A stretch of DNA of 61,694 nucleotides. Origin: an uncultured Eubacteriales bacterium (GTDB lineage Bacteria; Bacillota; Clostridia; Oscillospirales; CAG-272). Numbering within the stretch: the first letter of the stretch is position 1; each line of letters opens with the position of its first letter. The notes under the pieces are model-generated. The model searched no databases. It had not been told where the DNA came from and worked only from the letters and a program-made list of their open reading frames with translations. A program made the translations under genes and the position numbers. The stretch covers positions 1 through 61,694 of the forward strand of contig URHR01000004.1 of the NCBI GenBank assembly GCA_900547725.1, in the 5' to 3' direction. This document shows, one piece after another, positions 50,495 through 57,436 of this stretch.

Positions 50495-52096
50495 ATGTAC
50501 GCAAAGGAATTTGAAGAATCCCTCGCCAAGGTGGAAGCCGCGCGCGAGGCGAACATTGCATACGAGCCTGCCCGTATGACGGCGGATGAGAAGGATGCGC
50601 TTCTGGCGGCTTACCATCCCGATTACAAAAAGAGCGAATTCGCAACGCTTGAGATCGGTCCGAACAAAGGCGAGGCAGTTCCGCACGAGTTGTGCGAGAT
50701 GTTGGAAGCGCACAGCCGCATCAAGGCGAGCGATGTGGATCTGAACGATGTCCGCTATGATGTGGATGTCCTCATCATCGGCGGCGGCGGCGCAGGTGCG
50801 TCTGCGGCAATCGAAGCCGACAATGCGGGCGCAAAGGCAATGATTGTGACCAAGCTCCGCATCGGTGACGCAAACACCATGATGGCAGAAGGCGGGATTC
50901 AGGCGGCGGATAAGCCGAACGATTCGCCCGCCATCCACTTTGTGGACGCGTTCGGCGGCGGTCACTATGCCGCAAAGCGCGATCTGCTTGCCAAGTTGGT
51001 CTGCGAAGCCCCCGAGGCGATTCAGTGGCTTTCCAACCTCGGCGTGGAGTTCGACAAAGCCCCGGACGGCACGATGATTACCACGCACGGCGGCGGAACT
51101 TCGCGCAAGCGGATGCACGCGGCAAAGGACTATTCCGGTGCTGAGATCATGCGAACCCTGCGCGATGAAGTGCTGAACCGCGGGATTCCCGTGGTGGATT
51201 TCACTTCGGCTGTGGAACTGATTCTGGATGAGAACGGTCACGCGGCGGGCGCAGTTCTGATGAACATGGAGACCAAGGAACTGATGGTCGCGCGTGCGAA
51301 AACGGTCATTATCGCCACGGGCGGTGCGGGACGGATGCACTATCAGGGCTTCCCGACTTCCAACCACTACGGCGCAACGGCAGACGGTCTGGTGCTCGGC
51401 TATCGTGTGGGCGCAAAGTTGCTGTATGCCGATACGCTTCAGTACCACCCGACCGGTGCGGCTTACCCGCAGCAGATCTTCGGCGCACTGGTCACCGAAA
51501 AGGTCCGTTCGCTCGGTGCAAAGCTGATTAACCGCGACGGCAAGGTGTTCATGCACCCGCTTGAAACGCGTGACGTTGCGGCGGCATCCATTATCCGCGA
51601 ATGCTCGGATCGCGCGGAGGGTGTTGACACAGGCAGCGGACAGGCGGTCTGGCTGGATACCCCGATGATCGAGAAAATCGGAGGGGAGGGGACAATCGAG
51701 CGCCGCATTCCCGCTATGATGCGGATGTTTGCAAGCTACGGAATCGATATCCGTAAAGAGCCGATCCTTGTCTATCCGACCCTGCACTATCAGAACGGCG
51801 GTCTGGACATCAATGTCGACGGCATGACCCCGAACGTGGAGAATCTCTACGTTGCAGGTGAAGCGGTTGGCGGTATCCACGGTCGGAATCGACTGATGGG
51901 TAACTCGCTGCTCGATATCATCGTGTTCGGCAGAAGCGCCGGACAGCATGCCGCAGAGCAGGCGAAGAATGTTAAGGTCGGTAAGCTGACGCTTGACCAC
52001 ATCGCGAAATTCGACAAGGAGAGGGAAGAGGCAGGCATCAGGACCGACGCCGTTTCCCCGAAGCTGTTGCCGGATTATCGCAGAAAATTCAATTAA
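50495..52096 (+). CDS. frdA: Fumarate reductase/succinate dehydrogenase flavoprotein
   Basis: A 533-residue FAD enzyme. After an 85-residue extension comes the FAD site VLIIGGGGAGASAAIEA near residue 91, then THGGGTSRKRMH (substrate-site region), QYHPTGAAYP near residue 315, LETRDVAAASIIRE (catalytic Arg of the family) and GEAVGGIHGRNRLMGNSLLDIIVFGR near residue 455. These residues define fumarate reductase or succinate dehydrogenase rather than aspartate oxidase. There is no Tat signal and no membrane subunit in the operon, so the enzyme is probably cytosolic. Direction toward fumarate reduction is inferred from the anaerobic context. Confidence 0.88.
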   Translation: MYAKEFEESLAKVEAAREANIAYEPARMTADEKDALLAAYHPDYKKSEFATLEIGPNKGEAVPHELCEMLEAHSRIKASDVDLNDVRYDVDVLIIGGGGAGASAAIEADNAGAKAMIVTKLRIGDANTMMAEGGIQAADKPNDSPAIHFVDAFGGGHYAAKRDLLAKLVCEAPEAIQWLSNLGVEFDKAPDGTMITTHGGGTSRKRMHAAKDYSGAEIMRTLRDEVLNRGIPVVDFTSAVELILDENGHAAGAVLMNMETKELMVARAKTVIIATGGAGRMHYQGFPTSNHYGATADGLVLGYRVGAKLLYADTLQYHPTGAAYPQQIFGALVTEKVRSLGAKLINRDGKVFMHPLETRDVAAASIIRECSDRAEGVDTGSGQAVWLDTPMIEKIGGEGTIERRIPAMMRMFASYGIDIRKEPILVYPTLHYQNGGLDINVDGMTPNVENLYVAGEAVGGIHGRNRLMGNSLLDIIVFGRSAGQHAAEQAKNVKVGKLTLDHIAKFDKEREEAGIRTDAVSPKLLPDYRRKFN

Positions 52097-52113
52097 GAAA
52101 GCTGTGAAACAAA

Positions 52114-52440
52114 ATGGTTGATTTACTGGAAGCGTTGACAATTTTCTGCTTTGGTCTGTCGTGGCCGATTTCCATCCGCAAATCCATTGTTTCCCGAACA
52201 GCAAAGGGAAAAAGCCTGTTCTTTGAGGTGTTTCTGCTGATCGGCTATGCCTGCGGCATTGCAAGAAAAATCATTCAGATCGTGAGCGGTTCCTCCGGAT
52301 TCCTGTTCTATCTGAGTTTCTTCTTCTATGTTCTGAACTTCATCGAAATTTCGATCGACGTTGCACTCTACTTCCGCAACAAGAAGTTGGATGCGATTGC
52401 AGATGCAAAAGCTGCCGCACAGCAGCTCGGCATGAACTGA
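52114..52440 (+). CDS. Small PQ-loop-like membrane protein
   Basis: A 108-residue protein with three hydrophobic helices. GLSWPISIRKSIVSRTAKGKSLFFE (split here by charged residues) recalls the PQ-loop/SemiSWEET pattern WP..I......T.GKS..F. It could be a small transporter half, perhaps for an organic acid or sugar, acting as a dimer. It is too small and lacks haem-ligand His pairs, so it is not an FrdC/SdhC anchor. It ends the redox operon; a terminator follows at once. Confidence 0.65.
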   Translation: MVDLLEALTIFCFGLSWPISIRKSIVSRTAKGKSLFFEVFLLIGYACGIARKIIQIVSGSSGFLFYLSFFFYVLNFIEISIDVALYFRNKKLDAIADAKAAAQQLGMN

Positions 52441-52450
52441 CATACCAAGA

Positions 52451-52487
52451 AAGAGCACGATGCCTGCAAGGGCATCGTGCTCTTTTT
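52451..52487 (+). terminator. Terminator of the redox operon
   Basis: AAGAGCACGATGCC (52451-52464) and GGCATCGTGCTCTT (52471-52484) form a perfect 14-bp stem followed by a T run. Confidence 0.95.
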
Positions 52488-52510
52488 GTGTAAAAAATCT
52501 GCGTTCGGGG

Positions 52511-52539
52511 TTGCAAAAAGTCCGGAAAAGTGATATAAT
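52511..52539 (+). promoter_or_regulatory. Promoter of the yitT-like gene
   Basis: TTGCAA (52511-52516), 17 bp, TATAAT (52534-52539), 33 bp before the ATG. Confidence 0.8.
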
Positions 52540-52572
52540 AAAAAGGTATGAAAACCAAAGGGGACTGTTGAA

Positions 52573-53445
52573 ATGGTGATAAAAGAAAAATGGCGCGAGG
52601 TCGTGGTCGATTACCTGTTTATTCTGCTTGGAACATTGATTCTTGCCGTTGGAATCAATGTGTTCATGTCGCCAAACAAGATCTCGGCAGGCGGTATCAC
52701 GTCGCTCGGGACAATTCTGTTGCATCTGTTCGGAGTGAGAATGTCCATTACAAACCTCGTTTGTAACGTGGCGCTTTTTCTCTTTGGTTTCCGAAAACTC
52801 GGAAAATACGCGGTGATTCAAACCGCATCCGGAATCGTCCTGCTTTCACTGTTTCTTGAACTGACCTCGCTGATCCCGACCTTTCACGTGGAGAACGACG
52901 GGGATTTGCTGATCGCATCGGTGACAGGCGGCGTGCTGATGGGAATCGGCGTCGGTTTGGTTGTCAGACAGGGAGCGTCCACAGGAGGCAGTGACTTTGC
53001 AGGGTTGATTCTCAAGCGTCTTTTGCCGCATGTTCCGCTCGCAACCATCATTATGGTGATTGACTGGACAATCGTGTTGGTTTCCGGAATTGTGTTCAAA
53101 AGTTTGTCTGTAACGTTTTATTCTTTGTTGGCACTGTTTGTCTGTTCGCTCCTGACCGACAAGATTATGACCTTTGGAGACAATGCAAAAATGGTGCAGA
53201 TTTTTTCGTCGCACGCACAGGAAATTACAGACCATGTACTGACGGATTTTGAAAGAGGCGTAACGGGAATCCATTGCGTTGGAATGTTTGAGAAAAACGA
53301 GGCGCTGATGTTGGAATGTATCGTCAAACCGCGTGAATTGCCGCTGTATCTCAGCATGGTTAAGAAGATTGACCCAAATGCGTTTGTTATCATTGCAAAT
53401 GTACAGGAGGTTCTGGGGGAAGGCTTCAAGAAGATGGAGGACTGA
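52573..53445 (+). CDS. YitT-family membrane protein
   Basis: A 290-residue protein with five membrane helices (residues 1-200) and a cytosolic C-terminal DUF2179-type domain. GINVFMSPNKISAGGITSLG near residue 25 and GVGLVVRQGASTGGSDFAGLIL near residue 117 are the family's repeated Gly-rich motifs. The C-terminal part (GVTGIHCVGMFEKNEALML) resembles ligand-binding beta folds. Function is unknown. It is a single-gene unit and the last chromosomal gene before the 53.6-57.3 kb element. Confidence 0.88.
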   Translation: MVIKEKWREVVVDYLFILLGTLILAVGINVFMSPNKISAGGITSLGTILLHLFGVRMSITNLVCNVALFLFGFRKLGKYAVIQTASGIVLLSLFLELTSLIPTFHVENDGDLLIASVTGGVLMGIGVGLVVRQGASTGGSDFAGLILKRLLPHVPLATIIMVIDWTIVLVSGIVFKSLSVTFYSLLALFVCSLLTDKIMTFGDNAKMVQIFSSHAQEITDHVLTDFERGVTGIHCVGMFEKNEALMLECIVKPRELPLYLSMVKKIDPNAFVIIANVQEVLGEGFKKMED

Positions 53446-53470
53446 GGGAGAACCGAAAACCGAAAAGAGA

Positions 53471-53519
53471 AAGCAAATTCCGTTTCGCATACTGCGTAGC
53501 AGACGGAATTTGCTTTTTT
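53471..53519 (+). terminator. Terminator after yitT-like gene
   Basis: AAGCAAATTCCGT (53471-53483) and ACGGAATTTGCTT (53503-53515) form a perfect 13-bp stem with a 19-base loop, followed by a T run. Confidence 0.92.
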
Positions 53520-53647
53520 ATTCGAATGGAAATGAAATGTGATCTGCTTCCGGTGATTCAACCTGAAACCCGAAGCCGAAGGGTCAACACCCGTCGGAAC
53601 AGCAAGAACTCCTGACGGATGAATATCCGCGCGGGTGAGACCTTCTG

Positions 53648-53667
53648 AAAGCAATTATACAAAATCA
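53648..53667 (+). repeat. 20-bp direct repeat, left copy (possible att site)
   Basis: Positions 53648-53667 are identical to 57247-57266 and the similarity continues with AAGGTTTTGT versus AAGTTTTGT. Together they bound a 3.6-kb block of foreign-looking genes. A weaker relative (GCAATCATACAAAA) lies at 53765-53778. The core AATTATACAAAA also occurs near 29459, so a dispersed genomic motif is the alternative. Confidence 0.55.
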
Positions 53668-54387
53668 CAAGGTTTTGTTTGTTTGCGCGGAAGAAAGTCG
53701 GAGCGCTTCCAACAACAGCCCTTTCATGACGGCGGAAGCGGGGGAGACTTTCAACCCGATTTGCAATCATACAAAAACGACTATTTGTAAGCCGTGCGAT
53801 GTACGCCCCTTTTGGCGCGGCGGTTAATTGCGTTCCGCCTACCCGATGCCGCGCGTGCCGCCGCTCTAATTAGGCGGCTGGCGACCATTGGGAGCCTGTT
53901 AATATGCCGCCTGTCAGCAATCGAACCACCAAACGGAGGAATCCGAAACAGAGGGCATCCCGCCCATGTCCGAGGGGCGCGATACCTTCACCACTCTGTC
54001 AGCCATGAAGAACCGAAGGCAACCCGCCAACCATACCCGCCATAGCGCGGAATCAACGAAAGACACGAACCACAGCGAAGCCGCACAGAGGGAGCAACGC
54101 GACCGACCGAAAGCCGGAGCGAAGCGACAGAAGAAAACGCCGCAGGCGTGCCCTTGACCTTGACCTTTGCGGCATTCCAACAGCCCCGCCGAGCCGATGC
54201 CGGGCGTGGGATGGTAGAATGAGAATTGACCCCGCAAACCAAGTGCGGAGGACTGCCGAGAAAGAGCGCACCACCCGACCGGTGGCGGGATCGGTTCGGC
54301 GGCATCAAGACGCACCCACCCAAGACAACCAAAAAAGAGAACGCCCACGAGCCGGAAAGCCCGGCAACCGTGGAGCGCTTTTTTTAT
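53668..54387 (+). other. Long non-coding region, possibly a structured RNA
   Basis: No convincing protein gene lies in these 720 bases; open frames here have biased Arg/Pro/Ser composition and no ribosome sites. Several inverted repeats follow each other: GGCGG/CCGCC near 53820, GCCGCC/GGCGGC near 53860-53877, CCACC/GGTGG near 54271, and GCCGG/CCGGC (54351-54365). AGCGCACCAC (54265-54274) can pair, with one mismatch, with GTGGAGCGCT (54370-54379) just before seven T, like an RNA 3' end. A large non-coding RNA or the remains of a replication or mobilisation region are both possible. Confidence 0.3.
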
Positions 54388-54597
54388 TCAGTTCCGGGAA
54401 TCAGACCGCCCCGCGATATAATCCAAACTCACGCCGTAGAAGTCCGCAAGCGTGATGAAGTGGTGCATCGGAAGTTCCTGCACCCCTTGTTCGTATTTTT
54501 GATACTGATACCATGCGGTATGCAAGATCTCGGCAATCTCTGCCTTACTCTTTCCGCTACTCTCACGCAACTCGCGCAATCTTTGGTATAAATACAT
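54388..54597 (-). CDS. XRE-family repressor
   Basis: A 69-residue helix-turn-helix protein of the Cro/cI type: LYQRLRELRESSGKSKAEIA, then ILHTAWYQYQKYEQGVQELPMH and FYGVSLDYIAGRSD. It is a single HTH domain without a dimerisation or protease domain. I chose the ATG at 54597; the longer frame to 54708 runs through the divergent operator region. It is divergent from the 54760 operon and probably binds the two CACCGATTGGTG sites between them. Confidence 0.8.
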   Translation of the reverse strand: MYLYQRLRELRESSGKSKAEIAEILHTAWYQYQKYEQGVQELPMHHFITLADFYGVSLDYIAGRSDSRN

Positions 54598-54679
54598 AAA
54601 ATCCACCCGAAAGAAAAGGGAAAAAGAATCCCATAAATTATGCAAAGCGTAGAAAATGGAACAAATCAGCGAAAAAGGG

Positions 54680-54728
54680 TTGACAATCGCACCGATTGGT
54701 GATACCATGAATATAGCACCGATTGGTG
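54680..54728 (+). promoter_or_regulatory. Repressible promoter with two CACCGATTGGTG operators
   Basis: TTGACA (54680-54685), 17 bp, TACCAT (54703-54708). The dyad CACCGATTGGTG occurs at 54690-54701, inside the spacer, and again at 54717-54728, 27 bp away, within a 14-bp direct repeat. Sites placed like this would block RNA polymerase when bound by the divergently encoded XRE protein. Confidence 0.8.
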
Positions 54729-54759
54729 AATATCAAATCATGAAAGAGAGGAACACCCC

Positions 54760-55125
54760 ATGAAAGAAACAACCTTAACCCTGACCGCCGAACAGAAAAA
54801 GAAGCTGGACGGAAAAGCCCTTGATGCGATCGAAAACTTTGTGAACATCACGGACTACCTCATGATGGACGATCTGGAGATGATCGATGAAGTGATCGAG
54901 AAAGGGGACGATACCGACACCGTTTCCGGTGATGATCTGGTACATATTTACCGGAGCATCAGCCGACACCTTCGTCAACTGTGCTCGGTGTATTGCATCT
55001 TGTCCGATCATTGGAGACTGACACACGGCCACAAGCCGGAGTTTGACACTCTCGAGGTGATCAATCAGGAGATCAGAGACGAAGCCAAAGCAAGAGAGAA
55101 AACCGAGGAGGACAACGAAGCATGA
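54760..55125 (+). CDS. Hypothetical acidic protein of the small element
   Basis: A 121-residue, strongly acidic, helical protein (MDDLEMIDEVIEKGDDTDT). I do not recognise a family. It is the first gene after the repressible promoter (GAAAGAGAGGAAC upstream) and its stop overlaps the next gene by 4 bp. Likely role is in the element's own biology, such as replication or regulation; nothing in the sequence decides this. Confidence 0.65.
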   Translation: MKETTLTLTAEQKKKLDGKALDAIENFVNITDYLMMDDLEMIDEVIEKGDDTDTVSGDDLVHIYRSISRHLRQLCSVYCILSDHWRLTHGHKPEFDTLEVINQEIRDEAKAREKTEEDNEA

Positions 55126-55304
55126 CAGCCGAAGAAAGAAACCAAGAAATCAAAGCCCTGCAAAAGAGACTTCGGGAAATCCTGCAGGAAAACGACCTTG
55201 AAAAGAACCTTGAAACTTTCGGGCAAATCATCGGCAGAATGTCCGACCTTTGCGGCATCGACTTTCTGGAAGTCCTGACACAGACCGCGCCGACCGTTGC
55301 GTAA
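55122..55304 (+). CDS. Small hypothetical helical protein
   Basis: A 60-residue protein, mostly one amphipathic helix (EERNQEIKALQKRLREILQE), possibly a coiled coil. It is coupled to the previous gene by an ATGA overlap. No known family. Confidence 0.55.
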   Translation: MTAEERNQEIKALQKRLREILQENDLEKNLETFGQIIGRMSDLCGIDFLEVLTQTAPTVA

Positions 55305-55323
55305 ACCGCAGAAACGGTGAACC

Positions 55324-56001
55324 ATGGATAACACGAAATTTGACCGCGAAATCCTGCAGGAACTCGCAGAGCCTGAACCAATCCCCGAAGCCGCCCGGCT
55401 GACCGTCTCGGACTATCTGAACATGAGCCGGGAAGAAGCCGACGCAAAGGGGTTGTATCTCCCTTGGAAACTCGCCCACAAGCAACACGAGAAAGAAATT
55501 AAGTGGGCAAGCTTCCGGGACGAATACGGACGCCTGAAGAACTGGCAACAGCTTGCCGCCATCCCTAAGGAGGAAGCCATGACCATGCCGTCAGACCTCT
55601 ATCGGCTTTGGTCACTTGCCCAGATTAAGAAAAGCGCACTATCGAAAGTGGTGAAAGCCCGAAACGAAGCCATCCGGGAAATCCGGGTGACCGCAAAGCC
55701 GGTTGACCTCAAAACCCCGTTGCCGTTCGGCGCAACCATTGCCAAGCTGCGCAAAGACCGTAAAATCTCCCAAACTCAAGCCGCCGAGTTTTTCTATCAA
55801 TGCGGTTTGCCCTGCTCCCACAACCTCATCAGCAAATGGGAAAGGGGAGGGAGTGAACCCCGCTTAACCGACCTTGTAGCCCTGTCCATCCTCTACGGAA
55901 CAGACCTTTTAGCCCTCATGACCAAAGAAGCACAGAAACCGGAAAGGGATTTGCAAAATGCCGAATCTTTTAACTGTCCGGATCCTACCGGAAGAATTTG
56001 A
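55324..56001 (+). CDS. HTH (XRE-type) protein with long N-terminal region
   Basis: A 225-residue protein. The C-terminal 80 residues form a helix-turn-helix of the XRE type (FGATIAKLRKDRKISQTQAA, then SHNLISKWERGGSEPRLTDLVALSILYG). The N-terminal 130 residues are charged and helical, with no known motif. It may be a second regulator of the element or a replication-associated DNA-binding protein. It starts 19 bp after the 60-codon gene, and the next small gene begins inside its 3' end. Confidence 0.7.
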   Translation: MDNTKFDREILQELAEPEPIPEAARLTVSDYLNMSREEADAKGLYLPWKLAHKQHEKEIKWASFRDEYGRLKNWQQLAAIPKEEAMTMPSDLYRLWSLAQIKKSALSKVVKARNEAIREIRVTAKPVDLKTPLPFGATIAKLRKDRKISQTQAAEFFYQCGLPCSHNLISKWERGGSEPRLTDLVALSILYGTDLLALMTKEAQKPERDLQNAESFNCPDPTGRI

Positions 56002-56131
56002 AATTCTGCGCCGGGGCTTCCGTTGGGTTCTCGCCAATTATGAGGACTTGCCCGAAACCTTCCGGGACACCGCCGCCGAAATCGATTCCGCATTGACGGA
56101 GATTTCCGAGCGGGAACAATTGACTATCTGA
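55958..56131 (+). CDS. Small hypothetical protein (57 aa)
   Basis: A 57-codon ORF with a good ribosome site (GGAAAGGGA, 7 bases before the ATG). It overlaps the end of the preceding HTH gene in another frame by 44 bp. The product is acidic and helical (PEEFEILRRGFRWVLANYED, then a Glu/Asp-rich tail). No family recognised. The site and position in a tight gene string support it as real. Confidence 0.5.
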   Translation: MPNLLTVRILPEEFEILRRGFRWVLANYEDLPETFRDTAAEIDSALTEISEREQLTI

Positions 56132-56148
56132 TCGAAGGAGAACCGCCC

Positions 56149-56376
56149 TTGAAAGCGCCGACCGTATCAGCCACCGCCGAAGGAACTTTTTACAAGCTGT
56201 ACTGCCCCCGATGCGGGAAGTGGCTTTTATCGGTTGCCGCTTCCACCCGGGGCGCGCTCGCGGTACAATGCAAATGTTACCACAGCCCGCAGATACTGCA
56301 ACTTCCACCCGTTGAAATTCAATCAGACCGTTACAGACACGCGACAGAAGCCGCAGAAAGCCGCACAGAGCCGTAA
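56149..56376 (+). CDS. Com-like zinc-ribbon protein
   Basis: A 75-residue protein from a TTG start after GAAGGAGA. It contains LYCPRCGKWLL near residue 18 and a second Cys pair CKCYH near residue 42, a short zinc ribbon like Mu Com-type translational regulators. It is the last gene of the element's rightward string. The Com similarity is weak and rests on the Cys spacing and size. Confidence 0.5.
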   Translation: MKAPTVSATAEGTFYKLYCPRCGKWLLSVAASTRGALAVQCKCYHSPQILQLPPVEIQSDRYRHATEAAESRTEP

Positions 56377-56931
56377 AGCCTATAGAGACATACACCGATA
56401 CAGACAGCCCATCAAAACGCCGTACAAAGCGAAATTAAGCCATCTACAACGAAAATACATTTCGACACGCTCCACCCATACACACGCACACACACGCACA
56501 CACGAACAGAGCCAGCCCAAAGCCTGAACCCAAACCAGAAAGGGGAGAGGTGACCCCGCCAAAGCCGGGCGGGGTATACTCTTTGAACCTGTCCGGAGAA
56601 ACCACCGAGAAAGCCCCCCGGAGAGCGGCGGCGCAGAGGCGAAGCCCCAGCCGCCGCGCGGGGGCTGCCAGTGTTTACAGACTGTTCACCAATTCCCGCC
56701 GCGTTTGTGTTATACTGACCTTGCGGCCTCCTTTCCGCGCCAAGCAGGGATTTGATGCAAAAGCATCTATTTTTCCTTTTTGGTATCAAACATGGGTTTT
56801 CGCGGGGATTCCTGCCATAGATTTCCGCGAAACCCGCCTCCGTTTACAACAACTGTTGAATAATTCCGAATATGGAACTAAAACCGCCTTTTTTCGGTAG
56901 CTTTCCGGCATGAAAAAAATGTCACGAAATC

Positions 56932-57029
56932 TACCAAAAAGGGCGGTATTGTAATACGCCCTCTACATAAGGCACTTTCACAAAACATCTTTCTTATATT
57001 ATATACCGCGATTTTTGGCGTGGTGTCAA
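56932..57029 (-). ncRNA. Short promoter-terminator unit (possible small RNA)
   Basis: Minus strand: TTGACA (57029-57024), 18 bp, TATATA (57005-57000), then a hairpin AGGGCGTATT...AATACCGCCCT (56962-56940) followed by TTTTT. The predicted transcript is only about 60 bases with no ORF. Such an arrangement fits a small RNA, or an attenuator for minus-strand transcription into the element. Confidence 0.4.
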
Positions 57030-57075
57030 AAGGGTATTTCACACCGTTTCTGTTTCTTCATTTTGTGACAAAACC

Positions 57076-57104
57076 ATTATACCATAATTTTTCCGTTTTG
57101 TAAA
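57076..57104 (-). promoter_or_regulatory. Minus-strand promoter upstream of the small unit
   Basis: TTTACA (57104-57099), 17 bp, TATAAT (57081-57076). It lies 50 bp before the promoter at 57029-57000 in the same direction, so transcription would run through the same terminator. Confidence 0.6.
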
Positions 57105-57246
57105 CCCCTTGGACGAAAAAACTTTTGATTATTTCGGGTGAAATCCGCAAACGATTGCGGAAATGACAGCAACAACCGACCAATCAGCCGCCGCCAAGCT
57201 GCGGAACTCAAGACAGAGGATAACCCGCGCGAACGCAAACCGTAAA

Positions 57247-57266
57247 AAAGCAATTATACAAAATCA
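57247..57266 (+). repeat. 20-bp direct repeat, right copy (possible att site)
   Basis: Identical to 53648-53667. This copy is part of a perfect 11-bp inverted repeat, ATTATACAAAA (57253-57263) with TTTTGTATAAT (57270-57280). It marks the right limit of the 3.6-kb element, just before topB's terminator. Confidence 0.55.
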
Positions 57267-57374
57267 AAGTTTTGTATAATTGGAGCGAGAAAACGGGCTA
57301 AAATGGATTATTTTGTTCCTGAATTCGGTTATGTTTGGACTTTATACAGCTGGTTACATGGTTCTTCTTCGCGA

Positions 57375-57412
57375 AATAAAAACAAACGGACGTTTTGCCC
57401 GCTTGTTTTTTT
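57375..57412. terminator. Bidirectional terminator downstream of topB
   Basis: AACAAACGG (57381-57389) and CCGCTTGTT (57399-57407) pair with one wobble; T runs exist on both strands. It ends topB transcription. Confidence 0.75.
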
Positions 57413-57436
57413 ATTTTCAGAGTACTGATATTCTCC

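Larger units (their letters stand above)
56377..57246. other. Gene-poor right end of the small element
   Basis: No convincing gene lies here. 56480-56505 has a short CA-rich repeat (ACACACGCACACACGC). A GC-rich part (56600-56680) is followed by AT-rich DNA from 56750. Two minus-strand promoters and one minus-strand terminator lie at 56930-57104 and are listed separately. Apparent ORFs on either strand lack ribosome sites and have skewed composition. Confidence 0.5.

Noticed and set aside
53966..54157. 63-residue basic plus-strand ORF in the non-coding part of the small element
   Set aside because: Extreme Arg/Lys/Ser/Thr composition with almost no hydrophobic residues, and no ribosome site.
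56412..56789. 125-residue minus-strand ORF at the right end of the element
   Set aside because: Its sequence reflects low-complexity CA repeats and GC-rich DNA; no ribosome site or family resemblance.
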